This document shows, piece after piece, positions 15,700-20,010 of a stretch of 20,010 nt of DNA (its first letter is position 1; every line of letters starts with the position of its first letter). A model generated the notes under the pieces. It searched no databases. It saw only the letters and a program-made list of their open reading frames with translations, and was not told the origin of the DNA. Made by a program: the position numbers and the translations under genes. This DNA is from Thermoplasmatales archaeon (lineage in GTDB: Archaea > Thermoplasmatota > E2 > DHVEG-1): contig JAGMDE010000026.1 in assembly GCA_023128855.1 (NCBI GenBank), positions 1-20,010 of the forward strand. The letters are read 5' to 3'.

Positions 15700-15707
15700 T
15701 TATAAAT
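15700..15707. promoter_or_regulatory. Shared TATA element for divergent fbp and cysS
   Basis: TTATAAAT on the plus strand, overlapped by TTTATAAG on the minus strand (15699-15706), lies 69 nt before the cysS start and about 40 nt before the fbp start. It is the only good TATA box in the 116-nt gap and is near-symmetric, so it may fire in both directions. Confidence 0.5.
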
Positions 15708-15776
15708 GATTTGGGATACTTGTTCAGTAAAGTATATATTTTTCTCCCTATTTGGGATAACAGGCTGAGGACTAAA

Positions 15777-17282
15777 ATGACATTGACAATTTACAATTCT
15801 TTAACCAGAAAAAAAGAGAAATTTATTCCTGTTGAGAAGGGTAAAGTAAAGATGTATGTTTGTGGTATGACTGTTTATAGTGATGCACACATTGGTCATG
15901 CTCGTACCTATTTTGCTTTTGATGTTATTCGCAGGTATCTTGAGTACAAAAAATTCGATGTGACATATATTCAAAATATTACTGATGTCGATGACAAAAT
16001 AATTGCAGCTGCAAATAAAGAAGGAGTCGATGCTCTTGAATATTCACGTCGTTTCACAGATAAGTGTCTTGGAGATCTTGATAAACTTGGAATTAGAAGA
16101 GCTGATGTTTATCCAAAAGCTTCAGAAACTATACCCAATATGATAGAAATGACTCAACAAATTATTGACAAGGGATATGGATATGAATCTGATGGAGACG
16201 TTTATTTTTCTGTTGAGAAATTTAAAAACTATGGCAAACTCTCTGGTCAGAAACTTGATGATTTGATGAGTGGGGTTAGAATTGACCCTGAAGATAAAAA
16301 ACGTAATCCTTTTGATTTTGCTCTTTGGAAAGAAGCAAAGCCTGGAGAACCGTCATGGGATAGCCCTTGGGGCAAAGGCAGACCAGGTTGGCATATTGAA
16401 TGTTCTTCGATGAGCAGTAAATATCTTGGCCTTCCTTTTGATATTCATGGCGGAGGAATGGATCTTCGGTTTCCACATCATGAAAATGAAATTGCACAAG
16501 CTGAAGCTGCAACTGGTAAACAGTTCGCAAAATACTGGATGCACATAGGACTTCTCACAGTTAATGGAGAAAAGATGTCTAAATCAATCGGTAATATTAT
16601 CAATGTGAAGGACCTTTTAAAAAAGTGGGACTCGGAGGTTGTCAGATTATTCTATGCGCAAGCTCATTATCGTAGTCCACCTGATTTTAATGAGAAAGGT
16701 TTAAAGGATTCTAAAAAAGGTCTGATTAGAATACACAGATTGAAAGAGAAACTTGAGAGTTTATCAGATGATACTAAAGTTGAAAAACTTGAAGGTAAGG
16801 ATCTGAATTCTAAAGAAAAAGCCTACCTTAAAAGCATAGATAATTTCAAATCAGAATTTGAAAAAGCAATGGATGATGATTTTAATACTCCTCAGGCAGT
16901 GTCTATAATTTTTGATTTTGTAAATGAAAGTAATAAATTTCTTGAAGAGAATTCTAAACCTGATAAAACGTTGTGTGGTTATGCACTTAGAATATTAACA
17001 AAACTTGGGGATGTTCTAACTTTGTTTCAACTTAGCCTAGTTAAAGCCAAGACTCTTGATGATAAAGCTCTTTTTGAAAAAATTCGGAAGATTGTCCTAA
17101 AATATAAAAAGGATGTTAAGGGAAAAAGTATAGATAAGTTAATGGATTTGCTTTTGGCAATTAGAGAAGGTGCTCGTACGAAAAAAGATTGGGCGACAGC
17201 TGATAATATCAGAAAGGAATTAGATGAAATTGGATTTGAAATACAGGATACTCCTGATGGTCCTGTTTGGAGAAAAAAATAG
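15777..17282 (+). CDS. cysS: Cysteinyl-tRNA synthetase
   Basis: 501 residues from the ATG at 15777. That start is chosen because GAGG lies 6 nt upstream and MTLTIYNSLTRKK is the normal CysRS start; an in-frame ATG at 15711 would add 22 unrelated residues and lies close to the TATA box. It charges tRNA-Cys. Class I motifs: HIGH (38-41) and KMSKS (266-270). Zinc ligands C29, C209 (WHIEC), H234 and E238 (PHHENE) match the positions known in the E. coli enzyme almost exactly. The C-terminal helical and anticodon domains are complete, ending RKK-TAG. The uspA gene starts 3 nt after the stop in the same frame. Direct charging makes the SepRS/SepCysS route unnecessary, though it could coexist. Confidence 0.97.
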   Translation: MTLTIYNSLTRKKEKFIPVEKGKVKMYVCGMTVYSDAHIGHARTYFAFDVIRRYLEYKKFDVTYIQNITDVDDKIIAAANKEGVDALEYSRRFTDKCLGDLDKLGIRRADVYPKASETIPNMIEMTQQIIDKGYGYESDGDVYFSVEKFKNYGKLSGQKLDDLMSGVRIDPEDKKRNPFDFALWKEAKPGEPSWDSPWGKGRPGWHIECSSMSSKYLGLPFDIHGGGMDLRFPHHENEIAQAEAATGKQFAKYWMHIGLLTVNGEKMSKSIGNIINVKDLLKKWDSEVVRLFYAQAHYRSPPDFNEKGLKDSKKGLIRIHRLKEKLESLSDDTKVEKLEGKDLNSKEKAYLKSIDNFKSEFEKAMDDDFNTPQAVSIIFDFVNESNKFLEENSKPDKTLCGYALRILTKLGDVLTLFQLSLVKAKTLDDKALFEKIRKIVLKYKKDVKGKSIDKLMDLLLAIREGARTKKDWATADNIRKELDEIGFEIQDTPDGPVWRKK

Positions 17283-17285
17283 ATT

Positions 17286-17693
17286 ATGAAAAAAATTCTC
17301 GTTGGTTTTGATGGATCGGAAGGCTCTGAACAGGCCTTAAATAGAGCAATTATGATGCTTGATGAATATGGTGAACTGTTTCTTTTAGCTGTTATTCCAA
17401 GTCCCGCTGACAAGGCTTTTGTTGATGATGAGATGTACCAGAAAATGAAGAAAAAAGCCGAAAATTTAATTGACCAAGTTATCGCTGATATTGGTATACA
17501 TGAATTTGATATTCATGGTATTGTTGAAGAAGGAGATCCAGCTGCAATAATTATAGATGTTTCTAATACGCTGAATGTTGATTTAATTGTTCTTGGTAGC
17601 AGGGGCCAAAGTGAACTTGGGCAGTATCTTATTGGTAGTGTTGCAAATAAGGTTGTACAATATGCTCATAAACCTGTTATGGTTGTAAGATAA
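17286..17693 (+). CDS. Universal stress protein (UspA family)
   Basis: 135 residues, one Usp domain. The N-terminal strand and loop ILVGFDGSEGSEQAL is typical. The C-terminal nucleotide motif is GSRGQSELGQYLIGS, i.e. G-x2-G-x9-G-S, so this is an ATP-binding member. Such proteins form dimers and help cells survive starvation or stress; the target is unknown. It starts 3 nt after cysS and is probably transcribed and translated with it. Only the GGAG inside the cysS end (17269-17272), 13 nt away, could act as a ribosome-binding site. Confidence 0.93.
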   Translation: MKKILVGFDGSEGSEQALNRAIMMLDEYGELFLLAVIPSPADKAFVDDEMYQKMKKKAENLIDQVIADIGIHEFDIHGIVEEGDPAAIIIDVSNTLNVDLIVLGSRGQSELGQYLIGSVANKVVQYAHKPVMVVR

Positions 17694-17741
17694 TTACTTC
17701 TTCTATTTATTTTATTTTGAAAACTTTTGAGACTTAATAAA

Positions 17742-17749
17742 CTATATAA
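17742..17749 (+). promoter_or_regulatory. TATA box of the C25 peptidase
   Basis: CTATATAA in an AT-rich spacer, about 42 nt before the ATG at 17791. A transcript start near 17770 gives a short leader that holds the strong ribosome-binding site at 17780-17787. Confidence 0.5.
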
Positions 17750-17779
17750 GTATTATAACAATAACAATTGTTAATTTGT

Positions 17780-17787
17780 GGAGGTGA
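17780..17787 (+). promoter_or_regulatory. Strong ribosome-binding site of the C25 peptidase
   Basis: GGAGGTGA, a full match to the anti-Shine-Dalgarno complement, 3 nt before the ATG at 17791. It fixes the start codon and suggests high expression. Confidence 0.8.
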
Positions 17788-17790
17788 ATT

Positions 17791-20010
17791 ATGAAAAAGA
17801 TAGTGTATGGAATTTTAGTAAGTATGCTAATGATTGGCAGTGTTCTAGCTAGCGCTACAGTAGTTGAAAATGAAATAGACGTAAAAGAAGAAAAAACAGG
17901 TTTATTTGAAATTGAAGATGGTGAAATAAGCGCTACAATTTCTGTAGGAAGTTATGAAATTGAAAGCACAGAGCAAGGGGATAAAATCTCTGTTGAAGAT
18001 TTTGGTCATTTATTGATACCAGGTAAACCAAATGTACCATCTAGGATATTTTCTATTGCAATACCACCTGGTGCAGAGTTCGTAGACCTTAGCTTTGAAA
18101 TTACAGCAAGCGAGGCTCTTCCAGACGTTTATAATGTCCCACCCGTTCCAATACCAGAAGCAATAGGTGAACAAGATCCTGATTTTTATATGAATGAATT
18201 GGAAAGACTCGATGAAAATTATAAAATGACTTATGGTAGTGATGATCCTTATCCATCTGAAAATGTAGAATTTGTCAGAACTGCAGGTCAGAGGAGATAT
18301 AACTTAGTAGATGTCAGAGTGATTCCTTTTACATATCATCCTATCTCAGGTCAACTGATACACCATTCTGAGATCTCTATTGAAATAAGCTATACATTTC
18401 CTGAAGGATTTTCTTATGATGAAATAATGATAGACGATATTCCTAGAGCAGAACAATTTGCAGAAAACTTTATTTATAATTATAACCAAGCTCAAGACTG
18501 GTATCCCGTTGGTGCAGGGAACAGAGAAACCTATGATTATGTAGTTATTACACTTGATTCATTAACCGATGATATAACAGAATTAGTAGAATGGGAAGAA
18601 GCTAAGGGTAAAAATGTATATGTAGCAACTACAGATTGGATAGGATCAAACTATGATGGCTATGACCTTGCTGAAAAAATGAGGAACTTTTTAAGAGATA
18701 AGTATCCCTCAGGCAAATGGGGTATTTTAGATGCTTGTCTTATAGGTGATTACGATGATGTACCTATACGAGCTACTGCTCAAGGAGCAGATACTGATTA
18801 TTACTATGCAGAACTCTCTAAACCTGATAGTGAATCTTGGGATTATGATGGAGATCACATTTATGGTGAAAACAATGACCCGATTGATTTCCACAACGAA
18901 ATATGTGTTGGTAGAATTCCATGGAGCGATCCAAGTATAGTTGAAAGTATATGTGAAAAATCTGTTGCCTATGAACAAACCCTTGATCCATCATTTAAAA
19001 AGAACGTTCTTCTAATTGGTACTTTCTTCTGGCCTGATACTGACAATGCAGTTTTAATGGAGTTGAAATCAGATCCTGTAGAAAATCCATGGATGGAAGA
19101 TTTTACAAAAACAACTATGTATGAAGAAGCACAGTCTTCATACCCATGTGATTATGATGTAAGTTATGCAAAAGTAAAAGAAGTTTGGTCACAAGGTACA
19201 TTTTCATTTGTGAATTATGCAGGACATGGTTCAGCAACTGCATGTTATGAATACTATCCATCTCAACCTTTTGTTGACACTGATACATGTAACTATTTAA
19301 ATGATGATTATCCCTCAATTATTTTTGCTGCTGCTTGCAGTAACTCTGATACAAATTATGACAATATTGGCCAAATGATGATGAAACAGGGCGCTATTGG
19401 CTTTTTAGGTGCAACTGCTGTAGCATATGGATTTTATGGTTGGGATGACCCATACGATGGAGCAACTGCTTCATTAGACTATTTCTTCTTTACCAAGTGT
19501 ACATCTGGTGATTATACACAAGGTGAAGCCCAGCAGTGGGGTTTAAATGAGATGTATACTCATGACCTATGGTATTATCCATATTTAGAAACATTTGAAT
19601 GGGGAGCTCTTTGGGGCAATCCTGACCTTACAATGGGTGTCGTAAGCCGTCCACCTGAAAAACCAGCTACACCAGATGGACCGGACACTTGGGCTCAGTT
19701 TGGAGAAGCTGAATTTACTACATCTACTACAGATCCTGACGGCCACAGTATTTATTACTTGTTTGACTGGGATGATGGAACTGACAGTGGTTGGCTTGGA
19801 CCTTATGCTTCTGGACAAACATGTACAGCAACAAAAATTTGGGATGAGATTGGAGTATACCAGGTAAAAGTAATGGCCCAAGATGAGTTTGGTGTTCCAA
19901 GCGAATGGTCAGAACCACATACTATTTCAATTATTGAAAATGAACCGCCAGAAAAACCAATAATATCAGGTCCAAAAACTGGGGCAGCACATAAGGCCTT
20001 GAATTTTATA
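17791..20010 (+). CDS. Secreted gingipain-like peptidase (family C25) with PKD-type repeats, 3' end outside the window
   Basis: 740 residues are visible, with no stop before the window edge. A signal peptide (MKKIVYGILVSMLMIGSVLASA) shows export. Residues about 25-245 match the position and style of the C25 pro-region (FGHLLIPGKPNVPSRIFSIAIPPGA). The catalytic region (about 246-615) begins YDYVVITLDSLTDDI. It has FVNYAGHG with H479 and IIFAAACSNSD with C516, the clan CD dyad in correct order, then GAIGFLGATAVAYG as in gingipains. From 622 a PKD/fibronectin-like domain (FDWDDGTDSGWLGP) follows, and a second begins at 719 (NEPPEKPIISGPKTG). C25 enzymes cleave after Arg or Lys. Likely matures by propeptide removal and digests external protein; a surface anchor or sorting tail would lie beyond the edge. 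Confidence 0.93.
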   Translation, partial: MKKIVYGILVSMLMIGSVLASATVVENEIDVKEEKTGLFEIEDGEISATISVGSYEIESTEQGDKISVEDFGHLLIPGKPNVPSRIFSIAIPPGAEFVDLSFEITASEALPDVYNVPPVPIPEAIGEQDPDFYMNELERLDENYKMTYGSDDPYPSENVEFVRTAGQRRYNLVDVRVIPFTYHPISGQLIHHSEISIEISYTFPEGFSYDEIMIDDIPRAEQFAENFIYNYNQAQDWYPVGAGNRETYDYVVITLDSLTDDITELVEWEEAKGKNVYVATTDWIGSNYDGYDLAEKMRNFLRDKYPSGKWGILDACLIGDYDDVPIRATAQGADTDYYYAELSKPDSESWDYDGDHIYGENNDPIDFHNEICVGRIPWSDPSIVESICEKSVAYEQTLDPSFKKNVLLIGTFFWPDTDNAVLMELKSDPVENPWMEDFTKTTMYEEAQSSYPCDYDVSYAKVKEVWSQGTFSFVNYAGHGSATACYEYYPSQPFVDTDTCNYLNDDYPSIIFAAACSNSDTNYDNIGQMMMKQGAIGFLGATAVAYGFYGWDDPYDGATASLDYFFFTKCTSGDYTQGEAQQWGLNEMYTHDLWYYPYLETFEWGALWGNPDLTMGVVSRPPEKPATPDGPDTWAQFGEAEFTTSTTDPDGHSIYYLFDWDDGTDSGWLGPYASGQTCTATKIWDEIGVYQVKVMAQDEFGVPSEWSEPHTISIIENEPPEKPIISGPKTGAAHKALNFI

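Noticed and set aside
15711..15776. Longer cysS start at 15711.
   Set aside because: The extra 22 residues do not resemble CysRS, the ATG is almost on top of the TATA box, and the ATG at 15777 has a ribosome-binding site and the normal family N-terminus.
1612..17282. TAG reassigned as a sense codon across the genome: raSEA/trmI and cysS/uspA are in the same frame with only TAG plus one to three codons between them.
   Set aside because: TAG falls at natural family ends of CysRS, the binding lipoprotein and RaSEA, and the next genes begin with normal start sequences. Being in frame has a one-in-three chance per pair. The PAS case stays open on its own.
1..20010. Mobile elements, integrase sites, tRNA or rRNA genes.
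   Set aside because: No transposase or integrase motifs, terminal inverted repeats, or tRNA-like cloverleaf with TTCGA-type arms were recognised by eye; a tRNAscan run would be needed to exclude short RNAs fully.

Overview
This window looks like a chromosomal segment of an AT-rich archaeon. Archaeal markers are ribosomal protein S15 of the long archaeal form, a Pcc1-like KEOPS subunit, the archaeosine radical SAM enzyme RaSEA, a TrmI-type tRNA methyltransferase, a bifunctional fructose-1,6-bisphosphate aldolase/phosphatase, and TATA boxes about 25 nt upstream of likely transcript starts. Seryl-tRNA synthetase is the rare methanogen-type (SerRS2) form. A gingipain-like peptidase next to other clan CD peptidases suggests a sediment Thermoplasmatota lineage such as Marine Benthic Group D / Thermoprofundales. 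That placement is inference (about 0.45); no rRNA is present to test it.

Layout. (1) 1-667, plus strand: the C-terminal part of a caspase-fold (C14-like) protein, cut by the window edge, ending in a Ser/Gln tail. (2) 838-7871, minus strand, transcribed right to left: rpsO (S15), a RecJ-like DHH nuclease, pcc1, serS (type 2), a small membrane protein, a larger membrane-anchored protein with a PGF-type C-terminal tail, raSEA and trmI. Spacing is tight, with two ATGA stop/start overlaps. Most of these genes serve tRNA or ribosome function. (3) 7966-12523, minus strand: a signalling cluster of a double-PAS protein split by one in-frame amber codon, an orphan amino-acid-type binding lipoprotein, a membrane histidine kinase and two stand-alone receiver proteins. 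(4) 12524-12830: a divergent promoter region. (5) 12831-14504, plus strand: a secreted Cys/His protein of clan CD character with a Ser/Thr/Gln linker. (6) 14517-14550: a two-way terminator. (7) FBP aldolase/phosphatase (minus) and cysS-uspA (plus), diverging from one shared TATA element. (8) 17791 to the right edge: a secreted C25 (gingipain-like) peptidase with PKD-type repeats, cut at its 3' end.

The main theme is three Cys/His proteases or protease-like proteins with HG and C motifs in 20 kb. At least two carry export signals, and a local nutrient-sensing cluster lies among them. This fits an organism that degrades external protein, but the sequence does not prove a regulatory link between sensors and proteases. 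TAG serves as an ordinary stop for several genes here, so the amber codon inside the PAS gene is best read as a recent break or a sequence error unless a suppressor tRNA is shown.
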